Assembly (NCBI GenBank): GCA_003550325.1
Contig: QKWP01000221.1
Span: forward strand, 321,887-385,886
DNA: 64,000 nt
DNA from: Gigaspora rosea
Lineage: Eukaryota > Glomeromycota > Glomeromycetes > Diversisporales > Gigasporaceae
Direction: 5' to 3'
Shown: positions 22,557 to 34,849 of the stretch, one piece after another
Layout of the letters: each line of letters starts with the position of its first letter
How positions within the stretch are numbered: position 1 is the first letter of the stretch
The notes under the pieces: model-generated
What the model saw: only the letters and a program-made list of their open reading frames with translations
Told to the model about the DNA's origin: nothing
Database searches by the model: none
Made by a program: the position numbers and the translations under genes

Positions 22557-23301
22557 TCTTACGTTTTTGATACTCTTGCACTTACTTTTTTGATACTCCT
22601 GTATGTACCCCAAAATTACTTTACTTTTTTGATACCAATCTGAATATATACATGTGACTTGTGTTATACAAAGGCCCAGTGCATTGTTTTTGCAAAAATA
22701 ATTTTTGGTTACATACCGCTAATGTCGTATAACATTACACAATTCTAATTTTGGTACCCTATCCCGGCATTAAGCTTAATGCTAGTGGGCACTATCATGA
22801 TAATGCACCCGGCGGGGTTAGACATAATTCCGGACAACCCTAACCCTAAATCTAGTAGTACCCTAACCCGGCATTAAGCTTAATGCTGATGGGCACTATA
22901 ATGATAATGCCCCCGGCAGGGTTAGACATAATTCCGGCCCACCCTAACCCTAAATCTAGTGGTACCCTAACCCGGCTGTTCGAAGCAACATCCAATCACA
23001 ATACATATACTGGTTACACGACAAACAATTAGTTTTTAGGGTTCCTAGATTTAGGGTTAGGGTGGGCCGGAATTATGTCTAACCCCACCGGGGGCATTAT
23101 CATGATAGTGCCCACCAGCATTAAGCTTAATGCCGGGCAAAATTAGACTTGTGTAACGTTACACGACATTAGCGGCGTGTAACCAAAAATTATTTTTGCA
23201 AAAACAATGCACTGGGCCTTTGTGTAACACAAGTCACGTGTATATATGCAGATCGGTATCAAAAAAGTAAAAGTAAGTGCAGGAGTATCAAAAACGTAAG
23301 A
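22557..23301. mobile_element. Large foldback element with telomere-like tracts
   Basis: The outer arms (TCTTACGTTTTTGATACTC and its complement at 23280-23301) continue inward through AAAGGCCCAGTGCATTG, TTTTGCAAAAATAA and GCATTAAGCTTAATGC on both sides. The left arm contains a duplicated sub-unit of roughly 140 bp. CCCTAACCCTAAATCTAG occurs twice in the left arm and once inverted in the right. About 745 bp; non-coding; GC-richer than its surroundings. Confidence 0.85.
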
Positions 23302-23342
23302 ATTGCGGATAAGACCCTATACCCAGGGTATAGGATTAGTTT

Positions 23343-23350
23343 CTTCACGT
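23343..23350. repeat. Left 8-bp target-site duplication of hAT-like MITE
   Basis: CTTCACGT pairs with CTCCACGT at 23765-23772 (7 of 8 matches). Confidence 0.7.
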
Positions 23351-23764
23351 CAGGGACACGGAAATTTTTCGAAAGCAATTTTTTGAAAGAAATTGAAAAT
23401 TTTGCCCCAAATCGAAATTTTTTGAAATTTGACCAAATTTGATCAAAATTTCTCGAAATTTGGCAAAATTTAATCAAAATTTATCGAAATTTTTGGCAAA
23501 ATCATAAAAAATCACATGAGATAATATTATTGGCCAAAAAAAAAATATAAAAAAAGGAAATACCGAAGATCACATGATAATACAGGAATAATATTATTGG
23601 ACGAGAACAACATTAAAAAAATTTTTTATGCTGATTTCGAAATTTATCGAAATTTTTGCACAATTTATCGAAATTTTGCATAAATCAATCGAAATTTATC
23701 GAAATTTTTACAAAAATTGACCGAAATTTTTGCTTTAAATCGAAATAATATTTCCGTGTCCCTG
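23351..23764. mobile_element. hAT-like MITE, CAGGGACACGGAAA termini
   Basis: Inverted 14-bp termini CAGGGACACGGAAA and TTTCCGTGTCCCTG enclose 414 bp filled with variants of AATTTATCGAAATTT. The terminal CAGGG and the 8-bp target-site duplication are typical of the hAT superfamily. It is non-coding. Confidence 0.8.
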
Positions 23765-23772
23765 CTCCACGT

Positions 23773-24153
23773 AGCTCACCCACAAAAAATTTTCTTGTCA
23801 TGTGACTTTTTGTGGCGCAAACTAGGCGCAAACCAATTGAATTTTAGGATCAGTGTACCGTAAAAATTGCGCTTTTTATGATTTTTCATAAAAAATCACT
23901 AATAACTCCGAAGTTTTTCTATTAAATCGTCTACTGCGCATTAACAAAAAAAATTCCTTGCAAAATTTTAGTATCAGAGCACTCTAACCAAGCGTCTAAC
24001 CCAAACCCTAACCACTCGATTTATTACTTTAATTCTTTCGCTTTATTCGATTGTTTTGATTGTTTTGATTTTCACGTTACACCTGATCTCAAATTTTGAT
24101 TGGTTTGTGCCACAAAAAAGTCATATGACTGGAAAATTTTTTGTGGGTGAGCT
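23773..24153. mobile_element. Foldback MITE, AGCTCACCCAC termini
   Basis: Arms of about 55 bp, AGCTCACCCACAAAAAATTT and its complement, bracket a 270-bp core that includes a CTAACCCAAACCCTAACC tract. It begins directly after the target-site repeat of the preceding hAT-like MITE. Confidence 0.8.
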
Positions 24154-24624
24154 AATACAATAATATGCCACCTTTTTCATATAAGCCTCAATTTCATATA
24201 AGCCACAAATCAGGTTATCCTCGCGATAATAACCCTAGCATGACTTCGTCAACGCATAGGGCTAATTTAAACTAGAATTGGACTTAAATTCCAATTAGAA
24301 TTTATAAGTTCAATGTCAACACGTATAGGGTAATGGAATGAAGTTGATGGATGAACTCTAGATAATTTATAATCTAAAGCTGCGTAAAGTGACGATAAAT
24401 TGATTTTGGGTTTTATTACCCATTTTTTAGTTCAACAAAGAAAGCATTAAGCGTTTTCGTAATTAAATTGATCCTTCCCGGACTTGACCTAATCCACGCG
24501 TTAATTCAAATTATTGTTATATATGCAGATGCTTATTAAGAATAATTTGCCCAAAATAATTTTTAAAAATTTGTAAACAATTATGATTTATACAAAGTAC
24601 TGTAATTTAAAAAGTCTTATAATA
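24154..24624. other. 3' flank of the MACPF-like gene, no further gene
   Basis: Mixed-composition sequence with an imperfect ACGCATAGGGCTAAT / ACACGTATAGGGTAAT repeat; nothing coding is seen. Confidence 0.4.
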
Positions 24625-27600
24625 TCATTTAACAATAGATTTAAAAGGAATTGAAAGATAAACAATTGATCCAACACTATCACTTTCATTTATATTCAAT
24701 TGTTTTGAATTAAACGATCCATCAGAAATGACATTAACAAATCCGAGAGGTTGGCGATTCTTACAATCATCATGATCAAAGATTTGATTCACCAGAACCA
24801 AATTATCGTTAGAAATTTTAATTTTTTCACTACTATGTAATACTTCCTTATTTCTTCTCTTGTTCCAATTGAATTTCTTTTCGCCAAAAAAATCGTCAAT
24901 TTGACGAGAATTTTTTTCATAGACCATACTAAAAATTAATAAAGCATTATCAATAAATCAAAAATCATATCTAACACGAATTTTTTTTAGTGATATTAAA
25001 GATTCAGATGTCAATCCAAAGTGTTTCCATTTGATATTTTGTAGAAAACCCTCATAAATGAATGTTCCAAACTCTCAAATGAAACTAAATTTGAATTTCA
25101 AATTTTATTAAAGCGGAAGTTCTCTTATTGACAAACATTTAACAAATTTCTGATATTATTCAAGTGCAATGGAAACATGATATTGACAGCTGAAACTTTA
25201 ATAAAACCAATGCGATCTTATGATAAAAAGACGTTGACCATTGCCTAGAGTACCCAGAGGTCCTATTCAAGAATTTTTAAAATTGAATACTACTAGTTAA
25301 CCTAGCAATTTCACTGACGAAGGGCTACTTTATATAACGGGATATTATTTTAAGAAATATTGTAAAGGATGGTCAACAGTATTTTACTTACCAACTATAC
25401 AAAGACAGTCTTTTCAGGACTTGTTCGTCAGTTACTTTTCTTTTATTTTTGACATCATAAACAAATAACCACGCAGACTTTTGACGTACAGAGTCTTGAC
25501 AACGTGTAAGGTAATTTCCAATGGCAAATGTTGAATCATTTTTGGGATCGTACAGTATTTGATCGGAAGTAGCCGTTCCTACATTTGAACTATTTTCTAC
25601 TTGAGGAGTAACGTTAACTGCTTCTAAGACGCAAGTGCCAAACATACCACAGTTATTTATTATAGAATAATTGTTTTCTCTAAGAGGTTGATATTTCTCG
25701 CTTTTGAATATCAGTGGATATTGGATACTAAAGTCGAAGCTTGTTGGCGGTCCAAAGATAATCCACCCGAGTTTAATTTTAACTTTAAACTTTAATCTAG
25801 CTTGTTCACCATGTATATGATGAATAATAATCACAGGACGATTTTTATTTCTGTTCACATAATCCACATGTAGAGAAAATACATTGTTTTTCTTACTCAC
25901 AATTGATGCAAGAATATTACACTCGCTAATATTTACGATTTGATTAGTGATCAATAATTTATGAATATATGGTTTTTTATGATTTTTTTCATAATCTTTT
26001 ATATCGAAAGTGATTTCTTCGACGTTGGCTGTTATTACCAAAGAAAATCAGAAATTTGATTAAAAGATAAATACTGTAACTTTATATGAACAATAACAAG
26101 CATTTACCTTCCAAAATTTGATGACCCATTACGCTCAACACTTTTTTTTGCAATTCTTTCTCCAATAATTCAAATAATGAATAAACACCTTCGTATCCAA
26201 TTATTCTCCAATTAGTTGCGTCATTAAGAGACTGCCTCCAAGGACTTTTATCATCTTGAGAATAGTTTGCTCCACCAATAACTGTTTCTTCATTATATGT
26301 ATTACTATTACTCTGGCTATTCATATCCTTATTCTCACGAACAGCATTAACTTCAGACTTAAAAATGCCTCTAATTCCGACTCCAACTTGTGCATTCGTA
26401 GTCTTTGTCTTAGAGTCGTCAGCTACAATATATTAAAAATCAACAGATAGTTAGCAGTCTTTTTTCATAGAATAAATCGGAATGTATTATATTTGAATTA
26501 AAACATTAAATCATGTTATATAAAAGACATAACAAATCCGAACTTAAGCACTGATAAATTCACCTGAAGTTTCAGTATATTCTTCATTCCTTATTATGGC
26601 CCCGCCTAGAATAAGACGTCGTGCGTAAAAATGGCCATATTTTTCTGATATTTCGCAAAGTTTACTTATTTTATCATTATCTTGAGTTGTATCATTTACA
26701 ATCTTTTTAACTTCATTAATAAAATTTTCTTTTACAATAATATTTTTATCTAAAATAGTCAAATTTATTGTTGCTTTAATTATCCGTTCGTGTGAATGTC
26801 TGGTATATGTCGTGTGTTGCTCTGTTATTTGGTCTGAATTTTCATGCGATAGTCCAATAGATGCAGAAACCCATTCTGAAAAAGCCGCTGTAAACTTTAC
26901 GTCAAATATAAGTGATCGTTTACATTCTGCAGTTGATTCGTGTTTGCATTCATATACTCCTTCACATTGCTTGTTTTTTTTCACTACCTTAACTTCTTCA
27001 TATTTAATTTTGAATGCTTGAAAGGATGCACTTGTTACAGAACCATCTTTATTAATCCTGAATCCTTTTTCGAACCTCAATTGGCTTAAATCGAAATCAT
27101 TATGTTGGGTAACATATAAATAATGGTTACCATCATCTGTTTTTTCAACGATTTCTAAAAGTTCAAATTTAGGTTCGTCGCTTGTTCTAATCTCTGCATT
27201 TTTTTTTAGAAAACGGTAATTTGACCCCATGTGAAAATCATTATCACCTTCATTTTCATTTTTTAAAAGTAGAGTGCGAACCTTATCAAGTTTATTTTTT
27301 TGAGGTAACCGTCTAAGGTAATCCTTTGAATCCTTTGAATCCTTTATTTTAATAGTGATATCAATTGTTTTATTTTCATTGTCGAAATTTTTGTCGTTCT
27401 CATTTCCACTGTTTTCGTTATGACTTGAATCCGAATTTGGTTCACTTTGACTTGAAGTTGGTTCACTCAGACCCGCATTGGGTTCACTTGAACTCAAAAC
27501 GAGTTCACTTAGACCCACATTGGGTTCACTTGAATCCGAAGTAGATTCACTTAGGCCCGTATTGGGTTCACTTAAATTCGAATTTAGTTCATTTGAACCC

Positions 27601-27668
27601 GTATTTAGTTCATTTGAACCTGTATTGGGTTCGTTTGATTTATTTTCATTTTTAGTTAATGTTATCAT
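24625..27668 (-). CDS. MACPF-like domain protein, 4 exons, 786 aa (intact)
   Basis: Start at 27668. Exons are 27668-26564, 26422-26108, 26028-25392 and 24928-24625; all three introns have GT..AG borders and the phases add up to an open 786-codon frame. Residues 10-100 are a Ser/Glu/Pro/Asn-rich linker of repeated LSEPNxG-type units. A ubiquitin-like ITIKIKDSKD stretch near residue 115 follows, then a region (about 190-375) ending in EKYGHFYARRLILGGAI. I take this as the MACPF signature-like Y-G-x-[HF]-[YF] motif of this fungal family. The second and third exons give a conserved WRIIGYEGVYSLFELLE element and a beta-rich C-terminal part. The last exon ends in GSIVYLSIPFKS. No signal peptide is evident. 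Known MACPF proteins assemble membrane pores; activity here is inferred only from the fold-like motif. It is divergent from the paralogue at 29861. Confidence 0.8.
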
Positions 27669-28501
27669 ATTGTTTTTTTTTCTTGTTACTTAAACGTTAT
27701 TTGCTATATTAAAAAATTTTACGCATGTACAGCTTATTTGTTCTGTACAAAACAAACCAAAAAATGTGTAATATTTGTAGTCATTTGCAGTTTATCTGAT
27801 TGTTAGCTTTTTATAGATCTGTACTAAATAATTAACCAATTAAATCATGATATATATGAATAAAAAAACCCAAGGGCGATTAAAACTGGATTTTTCGTGC
27901 CTCAAATCTCAATTTCCAAAAAACTATATTGTTTTATATTGTTTTGAAGCATGTTAAACTTTTTTTTTTCTGAAATATAAGACTATAAAAAAAATTGATT
28001 TTAAAAACAGTGTGGGAATTTTACGTTCACAAAAGTACTCTAAAGTGTGTAAAGAAGTTACACGGACAATTAATTTATATCAGCCAATCAAACTTATGCT
28101 TACAGGTCAGCCTGAACTAAAACTGCTGCTGACATTAGAATATCAGTCAGCATATTTTAACCCGAACTAAAGCTGCTTACATTAGAATATCAAACAACAT
28201 ATAGCATGACTTAGTTAGTGAGGTATTGACTACACTACCTAAATTTTATATATGAAGTAGGGACGTAAGGGTGACGTACAATCTCTGACCTTCTAAATGT
28301 CGGCAACTCTAGTCCGAACAAACCCAAAAATGAAATAACCAATAAGTTCAAGCAAACCTTATCATGAAAGGACATTCGTCTTGATTGGTTGATGTAAATA
28401 AATCAATTATCGGATCTTCTACTACTAAAGAGCTTGTACCTATTCAAAAATATATAGTTAGTGTAAAAATTTATTTAATTTAACGTATTAAGTAGTTTTA
28501 G
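27669..28501. promoter_or_regulatory. Upstream half of the divergent intergenic region
   Basis: This AT-rich region precedes the minus-strand MACPF-like gene. It contains a 47-bp imperfect tandem duplication (CTGAACTAAAACTGCTG / CCGAACTAAAGCTGC, 28105-28200). No defined promoter element can be fixed by eye. Confidence 0.35.
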
Positions 28502-28788
28502 TAGTGATACAAATCGATAAAATTGCTTCAATTGGTTAGTTGACTTATCGATTGGTCGAGTAATAGATTAATCGACTAATTGAATGGACAACTAATCAAT
28601 TAGTTGAATAAAATAATAAATAAAAATTTAGTAGAATACATGTAAATCAGCAACAACCGGGTGATATTCTAATCGATTGTCCAACTAATTAGTCAATTAG
28701 TCGATTAAGTTGGGTTTGTAAAATTCAAATCGATTAGTCGTCAACTTTAAAACTAATTGATTAATTCGATTTTCAATTTGTATCACTA
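28502..28788. mobile_element. MITE with TAGTGATACAAAT termini in the divergent promoter region
   Basis: Termini TAGTGATACAAAT and ATTTGTATCACTA are inverted. Many ATCGATTAGT and ACTAATTGA words make internal hairpins. Flanks AGTTTTAG and AGTTTTAA give a probable 8-bp target-site duplication, as in hAT elements. It is about 287 bp and non-coding. Confidence 0.7.
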
Positions 28789-29860
28789 AGTTTTAAGCGG
28801 AACAATTACATTATGTTTCGCATGGCTCAATAGACGGTGATATATTTTGCCTTCTAAGCATGTCGGAGGTAAGATATATTTGCGTTGATTTTTTTTTATA
28901 GTGAAACGTTACATTCTCAAAAAGTACTATTAAGTGTATAAATAAATAAGTTACCCGAGTTTAATATTCAAATTTGGTCGTTTTTTAGTGTGGAACCATA
29001 AATTAAAGTTTTGTTGTATATCATATACTCTTTATTTTTTTCATTTTTATTAAAGTTGGGAAATATATTACCCATAGTGTAGATACACGGAACGGATATA
29101 ATTTATTCCGAATTTGTATAACATGCCAATCAAACGATTTTCATAACCGAAAAATTAAACCCTGCTTATAGCTAGGGTAAGAGTGGGGTTGGGAGCATCG
29201 GATATACCAAATTTTCTCAGGGAAATTTTTTTTGTTAGAAGCCAAAATGTAATTTAATAATCAAAATTTTATTACCCACCAGAAAGAATCATATAGGTAA
29301 AATCACCTCCCTGACATTTTTTGTTAATGTTCCAAGATGGGTTTAGACTACTGTTTTTTTGTAGTTTACACATTCTTCTCTTTTTTGCTTGTTGGGATTT
29401 ACGATTTGATTGGGTTAATAGCATGTGATCTGCCCCACTTTAAGGAACCCCCTCACGGTCGACCTTGGATTAATTATCACGAGTAAATCTGTAAAATCAA
29501 CCAATCATATGAATAGGAAACGCCAAAGTGTCCAGTAATGTGACTACCAGTTAAATAAAGTTGTAAATTTCGTCTAACCCTTACATCCAACGAAACAAAC
29601 CCGTTGGAAAAAAAAAACCAAAAAAAAAACACTAAATCTATTAATAAAAATGCCGGAGAAATAATTTATTTATAAACTTTACCAACGCAGCACCAGATTA
29701 ACCTTAATCTGTAATTTTAATAAAATATTGAAACCATATGATTGCATTTTTTGAGTCACAAAATAAATGTACCGGTATTCGTTCAACGTAACACTGCTTT
29801 GAACACGTAATCGATAAAATACAGAATTATTTTAGCAAGAATATCATTAAAGCAAAAGAC
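28789..29860. promoter_or_regulatory. Upstream half of the divergent region, plus-strand gene side
   Basis: Non-coding sequence leading to the start codon at 29861. A piece near 28913-28965 (TGAAACGTTACATTCTCAAAAAGTAC) resembles 28017-28060. No exon is recognised. Confidence 0.35.
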
Positions 29861-32221
29861 ATGATTAACGTAAATTCCTTAAATATTAATCGCGGATTAA
29901 TTATCGACGAACAAGAAATACAATTTTCGGATTCTATATCTTATGACCTTAAACCACAACATAAAGATGAATTTATAGAAAATAAAAATACATCTTTTCA
30001 TGCAAAATTAGTGAAATCTACAACAAAAAACGAATCTTTTTTTTTGAATAATCAAATTAAGTTCTCTGCTGATGAAATAGAACATGTTAGCCAGATATTT
30101 GATAAAGATGAGACCATAAATTCTGTAAGAGGTATTCTAGCCGATAAATCACCTACAAATGATATTTTTCTAACGATATTTTGCACAAAAGTCGAATTAG
30201 TTATTAAAAAAGAAATAATAAAGCCGTCTGATGAATTAATTTATAAAGTAAAAGAAGCTCTAAAGCACTATGACCCTTATCAAAAGTTAATGGATGTATT
30301 TAATAGTTATGGCTATTTTCTACCAAAAAAGATTATTCTTGGGCACAAAATATACAGAATAATTAATTTAATTGCTGATAAAAATTCAACTGAACCTGAC
30401 GATAAAAGTTATAAAGCAAAATGGACGAATCTTGACGATTTTTCGGAAAGTAAATTCGAGGATATCTTGAATCAATGGGAAAAATACATGAGTTCTTATA
30501 AATTTGATTTATCCTACCTTGTATCAATTAATGGCGAATTTATTAAGAAAAATGAACTTGAAAATTGGATAAAATCTTGTTTAGAGTGCGATCTTGATTC
30601 ATTACAAGTTATTAAATGTAAAGAATTATATCCATTGTATGAAATTTTTGACTTGTCACTTCGTCAAGAAGTGGTATCTGCTCTACAAATCGAATCTATT
30701 CTTGAAATTGATAACCAAGCCGAATTTATTAAAAGGAATAATATTAAAGAAAGGGTTCTTATGGAAGGAATAGTACCAATTAAAGATCCTCCTTATTCAT
30801 ATAGTGTGAAATTTCCATTTTATTTGAAATCCAATAATTACCAGATTTTTGGAAAATTAATCACACATGATGGTAAACCAATTGATGAGGTGATTATTAA
30901 ATTCGAATTTATGGACATATATGGTTTCTTAATTTTTATGGAAAACTAGTAAGTTTTTTTTTTCTTTAATACAAACCATTGATTAATTTTGATTTAAATA
31001 ATGGCCTTTTTTATTTTAGTAAGCACACGTATAAGAATTCAAAAATTGCTTGGATATTAATTGGAATACCTGCTGAAGTTGGATATTTTAGCCCAAATAC
31101 ACGAAAAATAAAAGTATTAGATTCGGGTAATGAACCATTTGCATTAAAATTAAATAATGACATTATATTGGAAGTTCCAGAAAATTTACCACATGATTCA
31201 GTTATTGTTTTCTCATTTAAGCATCCACTTTCAAATTATGAACCAAATTTCATAGCTAAAATCCAAAGTTATCAGGCTAATAAAATTTTATTTAATATAC
31301 AATGTCTCGACGACGAACTTTCTGACAGCGATTCCTTATTTTCATTAAATTCTTCATTAACAAAAGTTTCCAAAATGAACCTAGCTAATGCATCAGAATA
31401 TTCAATCCAATGGTTTATTCTCCAAAATTCTGATACAATTGATTCGACTGAAACTATTTATCTGAACACGATAGGCCAAAATATTCACTTAAAAACTAAA
31501 TCAAGTAAGTATATATCTAAAAATTATTAATTTATAAAATTGTAATATCAAACCCAGCAATAATTAATAAAAACCTTATTTCACAGAAGAAAAACTATCT
31601 CATTTAATCAAGCCTGATTTGAAACATCCATTTGACAATGAAGTAGAAGCTTCGAACCGATTTTTAACCATGAGTCATGCTTTTACAGAAGAAAAATCAC
31701 CTTATTCATTCAAACCAACATCAAAAAATCAATTTAATAAAGCTTCAACAATATTTTCAACAGTAAACCACGATGATACCACAGAAGAACAATCTCCTTA
31801 TTCAATCAAATCAACTTCAGAAAAACCATTTCCATTTAATTATAAACCAGTAATTCCACACCAATCTCCAACCAAAAATTACGATGATTCCACAGAAGGA
31901 AGTTCATCTTATTCAATCAAGCCAACTCTAGAAAATCAAATTAACAACCTGGATGTTTCAAACCAATCATCAACAAGTCATGAGGAAATTCACAATGAAT
32001 TTAAGACGCTTTTTGACAAAAAAAGTAAAAATGAAAATTATTCACACCATCAAATGTGCAAAATCATAGGAAGTAAAAGTGGTCTAGCACATAGCACGAT
32101 ATATAAATTTTATTATCGTCAAACAAAACCGCGAGAAAGCACATTGGAAAAAATTAGAACATGGGTTGATAACGAAAAGAAGAAACAAAAGGGAAAAGAA
32201 TTCCCAATTGGTTTATTTTAA
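29861..32221 (+). CDS. MACPF-like paralogue with C-terminal HTH-like domain, 3 exons, 735 aa (intact)
   Basis: Exons 29861-30948, 31020-31504 and 31587-32221 join with GT..AG introns and consistent phase to give 735 residues. A YGYFLPKKIILGHKIYR segment near residue 148 aligns with YGHFYARRLILGGAI of the minus-strand gene. SLQVIKCKELYPLYEIFD (about 249-266) aligns with its WRIIGYEGVYSLFELLE. The N-terminal half of the classical domain is shorter here. The third exon carries three EExSPYSIKPTSENQ-like repeats, then a compact tail (about 665-730) with HHQMCKIIGSKSGL, AHSTIYKFYYRQTKP and a final helix TLEKIRTWVDNEKKK. The pattern resembles an XRE-type helix-turn-helix. A MACPF-like body fused to a DNA- or protein-binding tail would be unusual; the function is inferred. 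No signal peptide or transmembrane segment is apparent. Confidence 0.75.
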
Positions 32222-33413
32222 GAACATAAAATCTTGATTAAAATCTAAATTTACACACGTTAATAGAATTCAAAGAAAAACATGGAAAATTAATTGAAAT
32301 CTTATTAGGCGACATCTGCATTCAATCATACTATAGGATTAATTTTAGCAGTATTTTTGTCCACACTGTCGAGGCAGACTAAATTAATAAGTTTTTTTTC
32401 ACATTAATATTTATTTCATAATTATATTATTAATATAAAAGATGATTTTTCTTAGAATAAACCACCCCTAATTTATTATAAATTCCAATACTTGTAGTTT
32501 TTCAATGAATTGCGATAAGTTAATTTCTGGATCTCGAGAAAAAGTTTTATTTATTTTTTTTTTAAATAAACCATAAACGAGATAAAATCAATATTTCTCG
32601 AACAATTTAATAATTTATAATTTTTTAATCATAATATGTAGAGACATTTTCGTTATATGTATTCGGTCAAATAATGACCATAATCAGAAAGGAAACAACT
32701 TAGAAAATTTGAAGAAAAGATCAAGATTTTAATTTTCGTGAATACCTTATGGTAATTAAAAAATCTTAAACGAATGCAATATCCTTTCAGATATTATATT
32801 ACAATATATTCTAAATTATTCTTTCAATTTTTAAAAAAAAAAGCAAGTGCTAGTGCATTTGATATATTACGATTCCCGTGACAAATTCTAAAATAATAAG
32901 TGACTTATTTGCAAACAATTAAAATATCTCATAAGTAGGCTACAAAAAATATTATTAAGTATATAGATCTTTAAATTGGTGAATATGTTGTGTTGGTAAA
33001 TTTTTAAGCCTTCATTTTCAAGTTTCTCATGCGAGCACTAAAAAGAATTATTTCTTGTTAAAACTGAAGATTGTTCATGATTTACATAAAACTTTCGCAA
33101 ATATTATTGCTCATAGCTGCTAACATTATTACTGATAAAGTATGTATATATATATTTTTTATTTTTTTTTATATAAAAATTTCACCTTGTAGTTAACTTA
33201 AGTGCTCTTATTATAAATATTAGGAATATTAAAATAATGAGTTATGTTAGAAACTTTTACAATCTTAATATTTTCAATTATAAAAGTAATTTGGTTTAAC
33301 CAAAGTTATCTTTTATGCATCCTGGCTTCATCAACAATTTGTTGAATAAGCTTTTTTTAAAACAAAAAAACCTTAAAAATTTAGAATTCAGTTATTTCAT
33401 ATACCCTATGAGA
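32222..33413. other. 3' flank of the HTH-tailed gene
   Basis: A 43-codon protein-like segment (about 32256-32386, with LIEFKEKHGKLIEILLG) follows the stop. It may be an old family exon or an untranslated region. The remaining sequence is AT-rich without a recognised gene. Confidence 0.35.
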
Positions 33414-33476
33414 AATTACAGCACGGAATAATACTGAAATACAGTTTGAATACGTGACCACACAAACCTGCACGTA

Positions 33477-33612
33477 AATATACACGGGACAATGCACGGG
33501 AAAGCAAGTTCATGGCACGTAAAAGGGCACGGATTCCGTGCAACGCTGCACGTACTTACGTGCAATTTTATGTGTTTTCTCGTGCATTGTCTCGTGCATA
33601 TTTACGTGCAGG
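33477..33612. mobile_element. 136-bp hairpin MITE, CCTGCACGTAAATAT ends
   Basis: CCTGCACGTAAATATACACG at the left is mirrored by TCGTGCATATTTACGTGCAGG at the right, with complementarity continuing through ACAATGCACGGGAAA. The centre has GGATTCCG. Confidence 0.85.
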
Positions 33613-33763
33613 TAACATATAATAGCATATATGTCCATACATATATACATAATAACATATATCGTATATGCATTATTTTATTAACTAAATTTTATTATTT
33701 TATTAACTAAATTTTATAAGTTTTATTAACTAAATTTTGTATTTTATTAAATAACTTAATTAC

Positions 33764-34277
33764 TGATCCGGATAAGATCTGCAGAATTTTTATATTAGAA
33801 TTTGGGGCAAATTACTATGATTTTTATTATATACTCGAATCTGACGTCGGTCCAATGAAAAATATTTTTTTTATTAAGTTAATAGCTCATGTCAATTAAT
33901 TGAAAGTTGTAGGGCCCACTGAGACGCATTTAATGGTGGTTAGATCATTCAAATCGGCCCAGTGTAAGCTGAGATATTGCTAAAAAACGATTGGCCGACT
34001 ATATAAAATTCTATAAAAATTTTATATAGTCGGTCAATCGTTTTTTAGCGATATCTCAGCGTATACTGGGCTAATTTGAATGATCTAACCACCATTAGAT
34101 GCGCATTAGTGAGCTCTACAACTTTCAATTAATTGACATGAGCTGTTAACTTAATAAAAAAAATACTTTTCATTGGACCGACGTCAGATTCCAGCATACA
34201 ATAAAAATTATATTGTACTTATCCCCAAAATTTACTATTGTCCCAATATGGCAATATTGCCGATCTTATCCGGATCA
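33764..34277. mobile_element. 514-bp foldback element, TGATCCGGATAAGATC ends
   Basis: Two arms of about 250 bp pair along their length, from TGATCCGGATAAGATC through TGACGTCGGTCCAATGAAAA and GTGGTTAGATCATTCAAAT to TATATAGTCGG at the centre (near 34020). Mismatches are few. It is non-coding. Confidence 0.9.
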
Positions 34278-34849
34278 TCAATTAATTATTTAATTATTTT
34301 ATTAATTAAATTTTATAATACAAATAGTTTAATTTAATAATTTACATGCGAATAAGAAAATACTTCTAATTACTAAACCTACAGACTTTAAAAATAACCC
34401 AGCAACTAATAATATCGAAAAAAACAAAGTAATAGTACCAAAATGAAAGGTTTAAAAAAAAATCGAAATGACTACTCTAGAAATAACTCCAATAGGGACA
34501 ACTCCGATTGTGGCAACTCCAAAGGCAGTAACTCAAGGGAGAGGCTAAAATGCAATAATATACAGAGAGATAAAAAATAAAAGAAAAAAATAATAGTAAA
34601 AAAAAATAAAGCTGCGATACCATCAAAAATGATGAAAAACATACACCAAAAATGATAGTGATTCCAAAAGAGTAGCTTCCAAGGCAATAACTCTAAAGAA
34701 TGGTTTAAACAATGACAATAACTAAAAAAATTATATAAAAATTAATGAGTTGTAAAAAAAAAAATTATAAAAAAATATAAGATGATAAAAATGATAAGAG
34801 TAAACAAAAAAAAAGCAATATTTATTTGCTTACAAATCAAATGTAATTT
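34278..34849. other. A-rich interior of the composite element
   Basis: A-rich simple sequence with the words ACTCCAA and GGCAACTCC; a 71-codon minus-strand ORF is not protein-like. Confidence 0.4.

Noticed and set aside
33492-33710. A 72-codon ORF with HGKASSWHVKGHG
   Set aside because: It reads through the 136-bp hairpin MITE and is not protein-coding.
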